A stretch of 64,000 bases of DNA from Micromonospora violae (GCF_004217135.1 NZ_SHKK01000001.1:310001-374000); one strand, 5' to 3'; counted from the first letter of the stretch, positions 9,040-17,323 are shown. The notes: generated by a model not told the origin, from the letters alone. Made by a program: numbers and translations.

Positions 9040-9067
9040 AAGCTACCCTGCGGTCGGGCGCTGTCAA
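9040..9067 (-). promoter_or_regulatory. Sigma-70/HrdB-type promoter of the galactoside operon
   Basis: Read on the minus strand: TTGACA (9067-9062), a 16-bp spacer, then TAGCTT (9045-9040). It fits the housekeeping consensus and sits about 135 bp upstream of the binding-protein start, leaving an untranslated leader. Just downstream, near 9013-9026, is CGAACACGAAC, and near the divergent GH42 gene is AAAACGAAG. These CGAA-containing boxes could be sites for the DeoR regulator encoded at 11218; that link is a guess. Confidence 0.5.
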
Positions 9068-9188
9068 GAGGGCAGTTCGCCTCTGATAACCCAGTCGTGA
9101 CACGGCCGTTACCTAGGAAAGCTTAAAACGAAGCTCAATGTTGGAACCTGTTGACTTCCGTGGACCAGCGGGTGCACCCTCAGCTGTC

Positions 9189-11180
9189 ATGCGGCGATGG
9201 CAGGGTGACAGCATCTATTTCGGCGGCGACTACAACCCCGAGCAGTGGCCCGAGGAGACCTGGTCGGAGGACGTCGAGCTGATGCGTCAGGCCGGGGTCA
9301 ACCTGGTCTCCGTCGGCATCTTCTCCTGGGCCCTGCTGGAGCCCACCCCGGGCCGGTTCGAGTTCGGCTGGCTGGACCGGGCACTGGACCTGCTGCACGA
9401 CGGCGGCATCCAGGTCGACCTGGCCACCGCCACCGCCAGCCCACCGCCGTGGTTGGCCCGCGTGCACCCGGAGACGCTGCCCCGCCGGGCCGACGGCGCG
9501 ATCCTCTGGCCGGGCGGACGACAGGCGTACTGCCCCAGTTCCCCGGTGTTCCGGGAGCGCTCGCTGGAGCTGGTGCGCGCGGTCGCCGACCGGTACGCCG
9601 AGCACCCCGCCGTGGTGATGTGGCATGTCTCCAACGAGCTGGGCTGCCACAACGTGCACTGCTACTGCGACGTCAGCGCCGAGGCGTTCCGTGGTTGGCT
9701 ACGCGAGCGCTACGGCGACCTGGACCGGCTCAACGACGCCTGGGGCACCGCGTTCTGGAGCCAGCGCTACGGCGACTGGGCCGAGATCAACCCGCCGCGC
9801 ACCGCGCCGACCTTCGCCAACCCCACGCAGCAGTTGGACTTCCTGCGGTTCTCCTCCGACGAGCAGCGCGCCCAACTGCGCGCCGAACGCGAGGTGTTGC
9901 AGACGCTGGTCCGGCAGCCCATCACCACCAACTTCATGATCGGCTTGGGCGTCAAGCACATGGACTACCACTCCTGGGCCGCCGACGTGGATCTGGTCTC
10001 CAACGACCACTACCTGACCGCCGCCGACCCGCAGGCGCACCTCGGGCTGGCGCTCGCCGCCGACCACACCCGGGGCGTCGCCGGCGGCGAACCGTGGCTG
10101 CTCATGGAGCACTCCACCAGCGCCGTCAACTGGCAGCCGCGCAACGTGGCGAAGCTGCCCGGGCAGCTTCGCCGCAACAGCCTCGCGCACGTCGCCCGCG
10201 GCGCCGACGGGGTGCTCTTCTTCCAGTGGCGAGCCTCCCGGGCCGGTGCGGAGAAGTTCCACTCCGCGCTGGTGCCGCACGCCGGGCCGGACACCAAGGT
10301 GTTCCGCGAGGTCTGCCAGCTCGGCGCGGACCTCACGGCCCTCGCCGAGGTACGCGGCAGCCGGGTCGACGCCGACGTGGCGATCCTGTTCGACTGGGAA
10401 GCGTGGTGGGGTGTCGAGTTGGACTCGCACCCCAGCGTCGACGTCACCTACGCCGACCGGCTGAACGCCCTGTACGGCTCGCTCTGGCGCGCCGGCGTGA
10501 CCGCCGACATCGTCCACCCGTCGGCCGACCTCAGCGGCTACCGGCTGGTCCTGGTGCCGACCCTCTACCTGGTCCGGGACGCCGACGCCGCCGCGCTGCA
10601 CCGCTACGTCGAGGCCGGCGGCACAGTGGCGGTCACCTACTTCAGCGGCATCGTGGACGACAACGACCACATCCGGCTCGGCGGCTACCCGGGCGCGTTC
10701 CGGGAGTTGCTCGGCGTCCGGACCGAGGAGTTCTTCCCGCTGCGCGAGGGCGAGCAGGTCCGTCTCGACGACGGCAGCACCGCCGACGTGTGGACCGAGT
10801 GGCTGCACCCCGAGGGCGCCGAGGTGCTCACGTCGTACACCGATGGGCCCTTGCCGGGCGTGCCGGCACTGACCCGGCACCGGGTGGGTGACGGCGTCGC
10901 CTGGTACGTCGGCACCCGCCTGGACGAGCCGGCCATGGATCGGCTCGTCGCCCGGCTGGTCACCGAGGCCGACGTCCGCCCGGCGGCGCAGGCGCCGTCC
11001 GGGGTCGAGGTGGTTCGCCGACGCGACGGCGACCGGACCTGGCTGTTCGCGATCAACCACACCGACACCGAGGTACGGCTGCCGGCGCACGGCATGGAGC
11101 TGTTGACTGGCGCACCGTGTGCCGGTGAGCTGACGGTGCCCGCCGGTGAGGTGGCTGTCATCCGTGAGGATCGGGCCTGA
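9189..11180 (+). CDS. Beta-galactosidase, glycoside hydrolase family 42
   Basis: A 663-residue GH42 enzyme that hydrolyses terminal beta-galactosides. The barrel begins IYFGGDYNPEQWPEETW. The acid/base is E150 in MWHVSNELGCHNVHCYC, with the family's Cys/His metal cluster, and the nucleophile is E307 in PWLLMEHSTSAVNW. A trimerisation domain (VDADVAILFDWEAWWG) and a C-terminal beta domain follow. The ATG at 9189 fits the family's N-terminus; an in-frame ATG at 9138 would add 17 residues, and neither has a strong ribosome-binding site. The gene is divergent from the alpha-galactosidase/ABC operon and followed by deoR, so this locus handles both alpha- and beta-galactosides. Confidence 0.9.
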   Translation: MRRWQGDSIYFGGDYNPEQWPEETWSEDVELMRQAGVNLVSVGIFSWALLEPTPGRFEFGWLDRALDLLHDGGIQVDLATATASPPPWLARVHPETLPRRADGAILWPGGRQAYCPSSPVFRERSLELVRAVADRYAEHPAVVMWHVSNELGCHNVHCYCDVSAEAFRGWLRERYGDLDRLNDAWGTAFWSQRYGDWAEINPPRTAPTFANPTQQLDFLRFSSDEQRAQLRAEREVLQTLVRQPITTNFMIGLGVKHMDYHSWAADVDLVSNDHYLTAADPQAHLGLALAADHTRGVAGGEPWLLMEHSTSAVNWQPRNVAKLPGQLRRNSLAHVARGADGVLFFQWRASRAGAEKFHSALVPHAGPDTKVFREVCQLGADLTALAEVRGSRVDADVAILFDWEAWWGVELDSHPSVDVTYADRLNALYGSLWRAGVTADIVHPSADLSGYRLVLVPTLYLVRDADAAALHRYVEAGGTVAVTYFSGIVDDNDHIRLGGYPGAFRELLGVRTEEFFPLREGEQVRLDDGSTADVWTEWLHPEGAEVLTSYTDGPLPGVPALTRHRVGDGVAWYVGTRLDEPAMDRLVARLVTEADVRPAAQAPSGVEVVRRRDGDRTWLFAINHTDTEVRLPAHGMELLTGAPCAGELTVPAGEVAVIREDRA

Positions 11181-11217
11181 TCCGCACGACAGGCACGGCG
11201 CGAAGGAGGTTCCCCAG

Positions 11218-11991
11218 ATGCTCGCCCAGCAGCGGCAGACCGCCATCCTCGATCTGATCCGCCAACGCGGCGGGGTGCGGGTGAGTCACCTGGTCAGTCG
11301 GTTCGGCGTGTCCGACATGACGATCCGGCGTGACCTGGAGGTGTTGGCCGAGCGCGGCCTGGTGGACAAGGTCCACGGCGGCGCGACCCTCGCCGGGCCG
11401 GGCTCGGCCGAGGAGCCTGGCTTCGCCGCGAAGTCGATCCGCCAGCAAGCGGAGAAGCGGGCCATCGCCGAGCGCGCCGCGCGGATGGTGGAGCCGGGGA
11501 TGGCCATCGCGCTCTCCGCCGGCACCACCACCGCCGCGCTGGCCAGGCTCCTCTCCGACGTACGCGGGCTGACCGTGGTGACCAACTCGATCCCGGTGGC
11601 GGACGCGCTCTACCAGAACCCGCGCGCGGACCAGACTGTCGTGTTGACCGGCGGCATCCGTACGCCGTCGGATGCCTTGACCGGGCCGGTGGCTGAGGCG
11701 GCGATCAGCGCGCTCAACGTCGACCTGCTCTTCCTCGGCGTGCACGGCCTCAGCCCACGCACCGGGTTCACCACGCCCAACCTGTTGGAGGCCGGGGTCA
11801 ACCGGTGCCTGATCGGCGCGGCCCGCCGGCTCGTGGTGCTCGCCGACCACACCAAGTGGGAGACGATCGGCATCGCCACCATCGCCCCGCTGGAGGCCGC
11901 CGACGTGCTGATCACCGACGCCGGGCTGCCGGTCGAGGCCCGCACCACGATCGGCGAACAGGTAGGCGAACTGGTGATCGTGCAGCCCTAA
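11218..11991 (+). CDS. DeoR-family transcriptional regulator
   Basis: A 257-residue sugar-responsive repressor. The N-terminal HTH_DeoR domain is complete (QTAILDLIRQRGGVRVSHLV, SRFGVSDMTIRRDLEVLAER, VDKVHGGATL). The C-terminal DeoRC sensor domain binds a phosphorylated sugar in this family (ALSAGTTTAALARLL, TVVTNSIPVADAL, FLGVHGLSPRTGFTTPN). The ATG at 11218 has a strong AAGGAGG site. It lies 37 bp after the GH42 gene, so it is probably co-transcribed and regulates the flanking galactoside genes. The effector is inferred, not shown. Confidence 0.88.
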   Translation: MLAQQRQTAILDLIRQRGGVRVSHLVSRFGVSDMTIRRDLEVLAERGLVDKVHGGATLAGPGSAEEPGFAAKSIRQQAEKRAIAERAARMVEPGMAIALSAGTTTAALARLLSDVRGLTVVTNSIPVADALYQNPRADQTVVLTGGIRTPSDALTGPVAEAAISALNVDLLFLGVHGLSPRTGFTTPNLLEAGVNRCLIGAARRLVVLADHTKWETIGIATIAPLEAADVLITDAGLPVEARTTIGEQVGELVIVQP

Positions 11992-12005
11992 AGCCGCGCC
12001 GTGCC

Positions 12006-12074
12006 CATCTTGCACTTTCGGACGTCGAGATGCGTGTAGTGCCCCTTAGTTCGCAACCAAAAACGCAAGATCGC
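12006..12074. terminator. Imperfect inverted repeat between convergent deoR and DivIVA-operon ends
   Basis: ATCTTGCACTTTCGG on the plus strand pairs imperfectly with the reverse complement of the sequence ending near 12074 (ATCTTGCGTTTTTGG on the minus strand), about 35 bp apart. The position, between two gene ends that face each other, suggests a bidirectional terminator or a small repeat element. Confidence 0.3.
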
Positions 12075-12099
12075 GGAAGGGGAGCTGGGCCCGACCGCC

Positions 12100-12426
12100 T
12101 CACTGGCCGTCGTTGGGCCGGCAGGCTTCGGCGTGGTCGGCCGGCCGCCCGCAGCGGCGGCGGTCGGGCAGGACACGGTCGCAGAACACCCAGTGTCGTA
12201 CGTGCTGCGCGTCCTCGGCCGAGACGGTGGTACCGCCGACGTCGACCTGCGGCGTGGAGGCCAGCGACCGGGCGAGCGTCCGCGCCAGATCCACCGCCTC
12301 GGCCAGGTCGGTGACCGCCACCGGCAGGTGGATCACATGCCGAGGCCCCTCCCGGTACGCCTCGAGAGCGAACCGCGGCAACTGCGTGAAGAGCCCGCTG
12401 TACTGATGCGCCCATCCCGGGCTCAC
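12100..12426 (-). CDS. Conserved hypothetical protein downstream of the DivIVA-domain gene
   Basis: A 108-residue protein, MSPGWAHQYSGLFTQLPRFA at the N-terminus. I recognise no domain with certainty. It has a mid-section rich in Ala/Leu/Thr that predicts helix (DLAEAVDLARTLARSLAS) and four Cys/His-containing positions near the end (VFCDRVLPDRRRCGRPADHA, then EACRP), which could bind a metal. The GTG start at 12426 overlaps the stop of the DivIVA-domain gene (GTGA), so the two are translationally coupled and probably work together. The long upstream open frame is a shadow of the DivIVA gene. Confidence 0.6.
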   Translation of the reverse strand: MSPGWAHQYSGLFTQLPRFALEAYREGPRHVIHLPVAVTDLAEAVDLARTLARSLASTPQVDVGGTTVSAEDAQHVRHWVFCDRVLPDRRRCGRPADHAEACRPNDGQ

Positions 12427-12695
12427 GGCTGACGCCGCTCGGACCAGGCGCTCTGCCAGTCGCGCAGCGCGCGCTTCACCCGGGCGTTCTCCTCGCTGAG
12501 CCGAGCCACATCGCGGTGCAGCGTCGCCAGGTCGAGCGCCACGCGGTGCAGGAACCGTCGTACCTCCCTGGGGTCCAGGCCTCGTCGGCCGAGACCGACG
12601 ACGGTGAACTGCCGGTCGCGGACCTGACTCGGGTGCAGCCGAGCCAGCCGAGCGCCGCCGTGCGGCGTGCCGTCGTAGAGCGTCCCTCGGGTCAT
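12423..12695 (-). CDS. Short DivIVA-domain protein
   Basis: A 90-residue protein with the DivIVA N-terminal lipid-binding signature: FTVVGLGRRGLDPREVRRFL is the usual F..V.RGYD..EVD.FL pattern, followed by a coiled coil (LHRDVARLSEENARVKRALR). DivIVA relatives in actinomycetes mark curved membranes at poles and hyphal tips; this one is much shorter than the main polar-growth DivIVA (Wag31) and is probably an accessory paralogue. The ATG at 12695 follows GAGGTG closely. It is the first gene of a two-gene operon. Confidence 0.75.
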   Translation of the reverse strand: MTRGTLYDGTPHGGARLARLHPSQVRDRQFTVVGLGRRGLDPREVRRFLHRVALDLATLHRDVARLSEENARVKRALRDWQSAWSERRQP

Positions 12696-12975
12696 TCATC
12701 ACCTCGCGCGTCGTCGACCGATGGGCGGGTCAGGGTCGCGAAGGCGCCCTGTGCCGTGGTAGTTATTCGTTCAAGTCGGTTCGGAGCCGGGATTCGCACA
12801 TCCCGACGCTCTAGTTGAGACCCGACGAGAGCCGGTATGCGCCTGCCACTCGCGAGGCCGTCTCTCGTCACCTTCTCGGCTGTTGGCACAGCCGCGGTTG
12901 CCGTGTTTGCACCGGGCGTCCCCGGGGGCCGGCGATCACCCTCACCCGAAGGCCACGTTTCCAGTGGCCCCGGTA

Positions 12976-12993
12976 TTGGTGCAACGACACCAA
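12976..12993. promoter_or_regulatory. Perfect inverted repeat upstream of the XRE regulator
   Basis: TTGGTG and CACCAA separated by 6 bp, about 40 bp before the XRE start codon. This is the size and position of an operator, most simply for autorepression by the regulator it precedes. The rest of 12696-13031 is a divergent promoter region with no gene. Confidence 0.4.
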
Positions 12994-13031
12994 CAACATC
13001 CGTCTTGAGGGTCCGCGAGGAGAGGGACACC

Positions 13032-13901
13032 ATGCCCGCCAGGCGTGAATCGTTCGTACAAACGCTGCGTGCCCAGTGGCTCGGTCAGCAGATGCGGCAG
13101 CTAAGAGAGCAACGCGGCATTACTCTCAAGCAGGCCGCCGAGTTCCTGGAGCGCGACTTTTCGTCCATTGCCCGTTGGGAGCGTGCCGAGTGGCCGTTCC
13201 GGCGTGGAGTCGTCGTGTCGCTGCTCGACCTCTACGGCGAGCACGACGGGCGCGAGCGGAATCGCTTCATCCAGCTTGCTGAGGATGCGTGGCGAACAGA
13301 TCGGTGGGACGACGACTATGACGAACTGGTCGACGCCTCATTCATCGATTTCCCCTGGCTAGAGAGTAGGGCCGAGCGCATCTACTCGTGGGATGCCTTT
13401 CTCATGCCGGGCCTCATGCAGACGCCGGCTTACGCGGAGGCAGTGATCCGCAACGCGGAAGGCGAGGGCGCGACAGATTTCTCGGTCGGCAAGTGGCTTC
13501 AGCTCCGGATCGACCGTCAACGTGTGCTCACGCGAGACCCGGCTGTCCGCGTGGCGGCGATCATCGATGAAGCCGTACTGCGCCGACCCGTCGGTGGTCC
13601 TGCCGTGATGCGCGGCCAACTCCACCACCTGGGCGACCTGATTGGAAAACCGAACATTGACATTCGCGTGCTGCCATCACGGGTGGGGCTGCACGCCGGT
13701 CTCGATGGCTCGTTCGTACTCTTCGGGATGCCCAAGCCATACCCGGAGGTCGCCTATGCCGAGACGCTGGGCGGGCGCCGTTTCATGGAATCTCCAACGT
13801 CAAAGCGCTACGCGCTTGCGTACGATCGGCTTCGTGGTGTCGCGTTGGGTCGGCGCGAGGCGGCCGAGCTGATCGCGGAGATCAAGGAGGGACTGCCATG
13901 A
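13032..13901 (+). CDS. XRE-family regulator with DUF5753 domain
   Basis: A 289-residue protein with an N-terminal helix-turn-helix (QQMRQLREQRGITLKQAAEF, SSIARWERAEWP) and the long DUF5753 sensor-like domain (YSWDAFLMPGLMQTPAYAEA, VAAIIDEAVLRRPVGGPAVM, IDIRVLPSRVGLHAGLDGSF). Such genes occur in large numbers in streptomycetes and relatives, paired with DUF397 genes, as here. The pairs have been linked to development and proposed as toxin-antitoxin-like units. The ATG at 13032 has GAGGAGAGGG upstream. The next gene overlaps it by 4 bp. The inverted repeat at 12976-12993 may be its operator. Confidence 0.88.
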   Translation: MPARRESFVQTLRAQWLGQQMRQLREQRGITLKQAAEFLERDFSSIARWERAEWPFRRGVVVSLLDLYGEHDGRERNRFIQLAEDAWRTDRWDDDYDELVDASFIDFPWLESRAERIYSWDAFLMPGLMQTPAYAEAVIRNAEGEGATDFSVGKWLQLRIDRQRVLTRDPAVRVAAIIDEAVLRRPVGGPAVMRGQLHHLGDLIGKPNIDIRVLPSRVGLHAGLDGSFVLFGMPKPYPEVAYAETLGGRRFMESPTSKRYALAYDRLRGVALGRREAAELIAEIKEGLP

Positions 13902-14110
13902 GTGAAGCCTTACCAGCGGTGGCCTGGCACGTCAGCACCCGGAGCAACAGCAACGGTGGTAGCTGCGTCGAGGCGGGGCCGATCCTGGACGGTTCCGGTC
14001 GAGTGGCGGTGCGGGACAGCAAGGATCGCGCGGCGGCGACCCTCGTCTACCCGGCAGGCGGTTGGACGGCGTTCGTCGACGGGGTGAAGGACGGCGATTT
14101 CGCGCCCTGA
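13898..14110 (+). CDS. DUF397-domain protein
   Basis: A 70-residue DUF397 protein. The fold is recognisable from AWHVSTRSNSNGGSCVEAGP and VAVRDSKDR, ending in a W..FVDGVKDGDF element. DUF397 proteins partner the XRE/DUF5753 regulator encoded immediately upstream; the 4-bp ATGA overlap forces coupled translation. Its molecular activity is not established; it may modulate DNA binding by the partner. Confidence 0.85.
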   Translation: MSEALPAVAWHVSTRSNSNGGSCVEAGPILDGSGRVAVRDSKDRAAATLVYPAGGWTAFVDGVKDGDFAP

Positions 14111-14133
14111 TGCGTGATCGAGGTCGACCGCCT

Positions 14134-14162
14134 GAATCGTTTGCGACATCAGCTCCAAAGCC
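14134..14162 (+). repeat. Third copy of the interspersed repeat seen at 92-262
   Basis: GAATCGTTTGCGACATCAGC, then TCCAAAGCC, matches 234-262 with only a few differences. It lies in the gap between the DUF397 gene and spo0M. It is one of three copies in the window and likely one of many in the genome (inference). Confidence 0.6.
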
Positions 14163-14315
14163 TCGCCACCCGTCAACCGGCTCGACCCCGAAACGCCACG
14201 CCGGCGGAGCGTCGCGCGGCGCTTCACAGCCATCTCACAGGGGTGCTGGATAGGGTGCCGGTCGAGTCAACGTCCGACTCCAACCTGGAGCGGTCGGCGT
14301 CGCACAGGAGTTCCG

Positions 14316-15269
14316 ATGGTCTTCAAGAAGATGTTGAGCGCGTTCGGTGTGGGCGGTCCCAGCGTGGACACCGTGCTGACCAACCCCAACACCCGGCCCG
14401 GCCTGACCCTCGACGGGCAGGTCAACCTCGTCGGTGGCGACGCTGAGGCAGCCATCGAGCAGGTGGTGATCGGCCTGGTCACCCGGGTCGAGGTCGAGGG
14501 ACACGACACGGAGTACGCGGGCACGATGGAGTTCCACCGCATGGTGGTCAGCGGCCCGCTCCAACTCGCCCCGAAGCAGCAGGTCTCGATCCCGTTCCAG
14601 CTGCCGGTGCCGTGGGAGACCCCGATCACCGACGTGTACGGCCAGCGACTGCACGGCATGACGATGGGCCTGCGCACCGAGCTGGCGATCGCCCGCGCGG
14701 TCGACAAGAGCGACCTGGACCTGGTGGCGGTGCACCCGCTGCCGGTGCACGAGCGGATCCTGGAGGCGTTCCAGCGCCTCGGCTTCGGGTTCAAGCACGC
14801 CGACCTGGAGCGGGGTCACATCCGGGGTGTGCAGCAGACGCTGCCGTTCTACCAGGAGATCGAGTTCTTCTCGGCCCCGCAGTACGCCAGCACGATCCGG
14901 GAGGTCGAGCTGACCTTCGTGACCAGCCCGCACGGCGTGGAGGTCATCCTGGAGTGCGACAAGCGCGGCGGGTTCCTCAGTGCCGGGCACGACGCGTTCG
15001 GCCGCTACCAGGTGTCGCACGCCGACGCTGACCGGCTGGACTGGGCGCAGGTCGTCGACGGCTGGCTGCGCGAGACGACCTCCCGCTACGGCACGCTGCG
15101 CTCGCAGTACGGCGCGGGTCACGGCCACGGCCACGGCCACAGTCGTGGGTCCGGCATGGGCGGCATGGTGGCCGGGGCGGCCCTCGGCGTCGCCGGCGGC
15201 ATGATCGCCGGCGAGCTGATCGAGGACGCGTTCGAGGGCGACTTCGGCGACTTCGGCGGCGACGAGTAA
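14316..15269 (+). CDS. spo0M: Sporulation-control protein Spo0M family
   Basis: A 317-residue Spo0M-like protein with an arrestin-like beta-sandwich. Recognised regions are MVFKKMLSAFGVGGPSVDTV, LDGQVNLVGGDAEAAIEQV, SIPFQLPVPWETPITDVYGQ and TELAIARAVDKSDLDLVAVH. The tail contains a His/Gly-rich run and a Gly/Ala-rich segment (GMGGMVAGAALGVAGGMIAG) that looks amphipathic or membrane-associating, then an acidic end. In Bacillus, Spo0M modulates early sporulation and division; in actinomycetes the role is not settled. The start is supported by AGGAG just upstream. It is a single gene, followed by a strong hairpin terminator. Confidence 0.88.
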   Translation: MVFKKMLSAFGVGGPSVDTVLTNPNTRPGLTLDGQVNLVGGDAEAAIEQVVIGLVTRVEVEGHDTEYAGTMEFHRMVVSGPLQLAPKQQVSIPFQLPVPWETPITDVYGQRLHGMTMGLRTELAIARAVDKSDLDLVAVHPLPVHERILEAFQRLGFGFKHADLERGHIRGVQQTLPFYQEIEFFSAPQYASTIREVELTFVTSPHGVEVILECDKRGGFLSAGHDAFGRYQVSHADADRLDWAQVVDGWLRETTSRYGTLRSQYGAGHGHGHGHSRGSGMGGMVAGAALGVAGGMIAGELIEDAFEGDFGDFGGDE

Positions 15270-15287
15270 CTCCTCCACACACGACGA

Positions 15288-15321
15288 CAGTGGCCTCCGG
15301 GGAAGTTCCCGGAGGCCACTG
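15288..15321 (+). terminator. Hairpin terminator after spo0M, left copy of a 34-bp direct repeat
   Basis: The stem GTGGCCTCCGGG / CCCGGAGGCCAC with a short loop is a strong hairpin 20 bp after the spo0M stop. The exact 34-bp sequence recurs at 16901-16934 in the same orientation, on the other side of the transposase element. The two copies flank the element like a target-site duplication. Confidence 0.7.
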
Positions 15322-16900
15322 CTCGTGTTTTGACCGTTCTGTGGGCAGGGTGGTTTGGCGGTGTGGTGGGGGTGTGTTCGTGGTGGTGTGGGTGAGGGCT
15401 GTCATTTGCCCTTGTGGACGGCGTTTTTGCGGATGATCGGGTAGCGGGTTCGGCGTTTGCGGCGTTTCCCGGCGGGGCGGCCGGGTCCGGGGTGTCCGGG
15501 TTTCGGGTTGCCTGGTGGTTGCCAGGCGTTGCGCAGAGCGGGCGAAACCTGCCGGCGTGTCTGGCCGGGGGTCGGGCTGGTGGTGGTGGCGGGTTCCCAG
15601 GGCAGTCGGTGGTGGGTGATGTGGGTGCGGGCGCAGAACAGGTGTAGGTAGGCGTAGGCGTGCAGGCGTAGCCAGGTGGTCAGGGTGCCGGGCTGGCGGG
15701 GGTGGAAGTCCGGGGCCTGGGCGGTGCTCTTGAGATATCGGAAGTAGTGCTCGATGTCGAAGCGGGCCAGGTAGGTCATGACCAGGGTGAGTAGGTCGCG
15801 GCGGCGGCCGGAGTACCAGAGAGCGAGGTCGCCGGCGCGGCGGCTGGGGCGCAGGTGTTGGACCCGGGCGAGGAGCACGCTGCCCTCGACGATCGGGAGG
15901 GTGCCCTGGCCGGTGAAGCCCCGGCTGGCGCGGGTGAGTTTGGGATGGACCTGATGCCAGGCCCGGACGGTGACGGTGCCGTAGATACCGACCGGGCCGC
16001 TGACACCGGTATCCGGGGGTAGGCCGGGCTCGCGCAGAGCGAGGCGGAACCCGTGCCGGCGGGGCCGGCCTCCGAGGGGGTGAGCGGCCCGGCGTTCGGG
16101 CCGGGTCCACATGGTCTGCGAAGTCGCCAGCCTGACTAGCACGTCCGCGGGAATCCCGCGCTCGCGCAGCAGATGGGTGATCCGGGCCGCGGGATAACCG
16201 GAGTCCAGCAGAAACAGTGACGGATCGGCCGGGCGGGCGCCGTCCTGGGCGCAGACTCGGGTGATGTGGTCCACGGTGACCTCCACCAGATCGTCGTCGG
16301 AGGCGATCCGGTCGGCCAGCACCGGCACGACCCACGAGTCCGGAGTCAGAGACAGCCGCACGACATGCTGATACCGCCACCCCGTCTTGATCAGCGCCGT
16401 GCCGCGGGGCCCGCCGGGGGTGTACTGCGGCTGCCGGTCCGGGCTGGTGGCTGCGGTCGGCCGCGGCCACGCGGTGGTGTCAACGGCATACACCCGCGGC
16501 AGACCGGACCGCGTGGCGATCTCGCACGCCGCCCGTAACGCCCGGCCGGTGTCGATCTCGCCGTCACGTAACGCCCGGTACGCCGCAGCGTGCCCGGTGA
16601 CCGTGCTCAGCGATAGATGCGCCGGGCAACCACACCGGCCCTGATCAGCGGCCAACTCGTCGACCAGCGAGAACAACGTCCGTGACCGGGACGCGAGAAC
16701 GCCCTCGTACAACTCCCGCCGCCACGCATCCAACAAGATCCGGCCCAGCTCGCTGTCACCGGCACCGGTAGCCGTTACGCTTCTCATCGAGGACCCTGCC
16801 CATTGATGATCTTTGTGTGAGAACTCAGATCATGGACAGGGTCCTCCCCATTCCGCTAGACCTCGACCACCACGAATCCCCTCGATGGTCAAAACACGAG
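15322..16900 (-). mobile_element. Insertion sequence (IS4/IS701-like transposase) with 14-bp inverted repeats
   Basis: A 1579-bp element. The terminal repeats are perfect: CTCGTGTTTTGACC at 15322-15335 and GGTCAAAACACGAG at 16887-16900. It carries one transposase gene and, just upstream of that gene's start, an inverted repeat GAGGACCCTG (16789-16798) / CAGGGTCCTC (16837-16846). The element is bracketed by a 34-bp direct repeat consisting of a terminator hairpin. A related element is at 42790-44380. Confidence 0.8.
15402..16787 (-). CDS. DDE transposase, IS4/IS701-like
   Basis: A 461-residue transposase with an RNase-H-type DDE core. Visible acidic motifs are PRVYAVDTTAWPRPTA (first D), LFLLDSGYPAARITHL (second D) and MTYLARFDIEHYFRYLKSTA, the Y-(2)-F..E..F..K signature with the catalytic E. 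The C-terminus is a basic tail (GKRRKRRTRYPIIRKNAVHK). It is homologous to the transposase at 42801-44264: the order of motifs and the RFDIEH.FR.(F/L)K signature are shared. The ATG at 16787 is directly preceded by the subterminal inverted repeat. The frame is intact. Confidence 0.85.
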   Translation of the reverse strand: MRSVTATGAGDSELGRILLDAWRRELYEGVLASRSRTLFSLVDELAADQGRCGCPAHLSLSTVTGHAAAYRALRDGEIDTGRALRAACEIATRSGLPRVYAVDTTAWPRPTAATSPDRQPQYTPGGPRGTALIKTGWRYQHVVRLSLTPDSWVVPVLADRIASDDDLVEVTVDHITRVCAQDGARPADPSLFLLDSGYPAARITHLLRERGIPADVLVRLATSQTMWTRPERRAAHPLGGRPRRHGFRLALREPGLPPDTGVSGPVGIYGTVTVRAWHQVHPKLTRASRGFTGQGTLPIVEGSVLLARVQHLRPSRRAGDLALWYSGRRRDLLTLVMTYLARFDIEHYFRYLKSTAQAPDFHPRQPGTLTTWLRLHAYAYLHLFCARTHITHHRLPWEPATTTSPTPGQTRRQVSPALRNAWQPPGNPKPGHPGPGRPAGKRRKRRTRYPIIRKNAVHKGK

Positions 16901-16934
16901 CAGTGGCCTCCGGGGAAGTTCCCGGAGGCCACTG
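16901..16934 (-). terminator. Hairpin terminator, right copy of the 34-bp direct repeat
   Basis: Identical to 15288-15321 and 17 bp beyond the stop of the minus-strand membrane-protein gene. Before the insertion there was probably a single bidirectional terminator between the convergent spo0M and membrane-protein genes; the arms even extend outward by GA/TC on the two outer sides. Confidence 0.65.
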
Positions 16935-16951
16935 TCCTATGGAAGACGGGG

Positions 16952-17323
16952 TCAGTGCCGGGCCTTGCGCTCCTCGCCGCTGCGCCAGTTGCTGCCGGCC
17001 TTCGCGAGGCCACGGCTACCGAGGTAGCCCAGCGTCAGCAGGGTGATCAGGAACCAGGCGTTGTCGGCCCGGAAGATGTCCACCCCTGCGGAGTTCTTAC
17101 CGACGACCTGCGACGCGCCCAGTACGGCGGCCACCGCGATCAGGTAGATCCAGAACTCGGTGGTCTTGAACGCCTGCTTGGTCTCCGTACCAGGTGCCTG
17201 CATGTCGTTCCGATGCCCGTCGTGCATGACCGGCATCTGCTGCGTGTTCCGCATCGCAGCGGGATTCTGCGGGTCGTTCATGGGCCGGTTCATCGGCCGG
17301 GTGGAAGCAGCCTGCGTGCTCAT
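16952..17323 (-). CDS. Small membrane protein, two predicted helices
   Basis: A 123-residue protein. The first 50 residues are polar, rich in Met, Asn, Pro and Gln (RPMNRPMNDPQNPAAMRNTQ) and probably disordered. Then come two hydrophobic helices, WIYLIAVAAVLGASQVVG and AWFLITLLTLGYLGSRGLA, joined by a short NSAGVDIFRADN loop, and a basic tail. I do not recognise a named family. The ATG at 17323 has GAGGAGG upstream; the longer open frame is not supported. It faced spo0M before the IS insertion. Confidence 0.75.
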   Translation of the reverse strand: MSTQAASTRPMNRPMNDPQNPAAMRNTQQMPVMHDGHRNDMQAPGTETKQAFKTTEFWIYLIAVAAVLGASQVVGKNSAGVDIFRADNAWFLITLLTLGYLGSRGLAKAGSNWRSGEERKARH

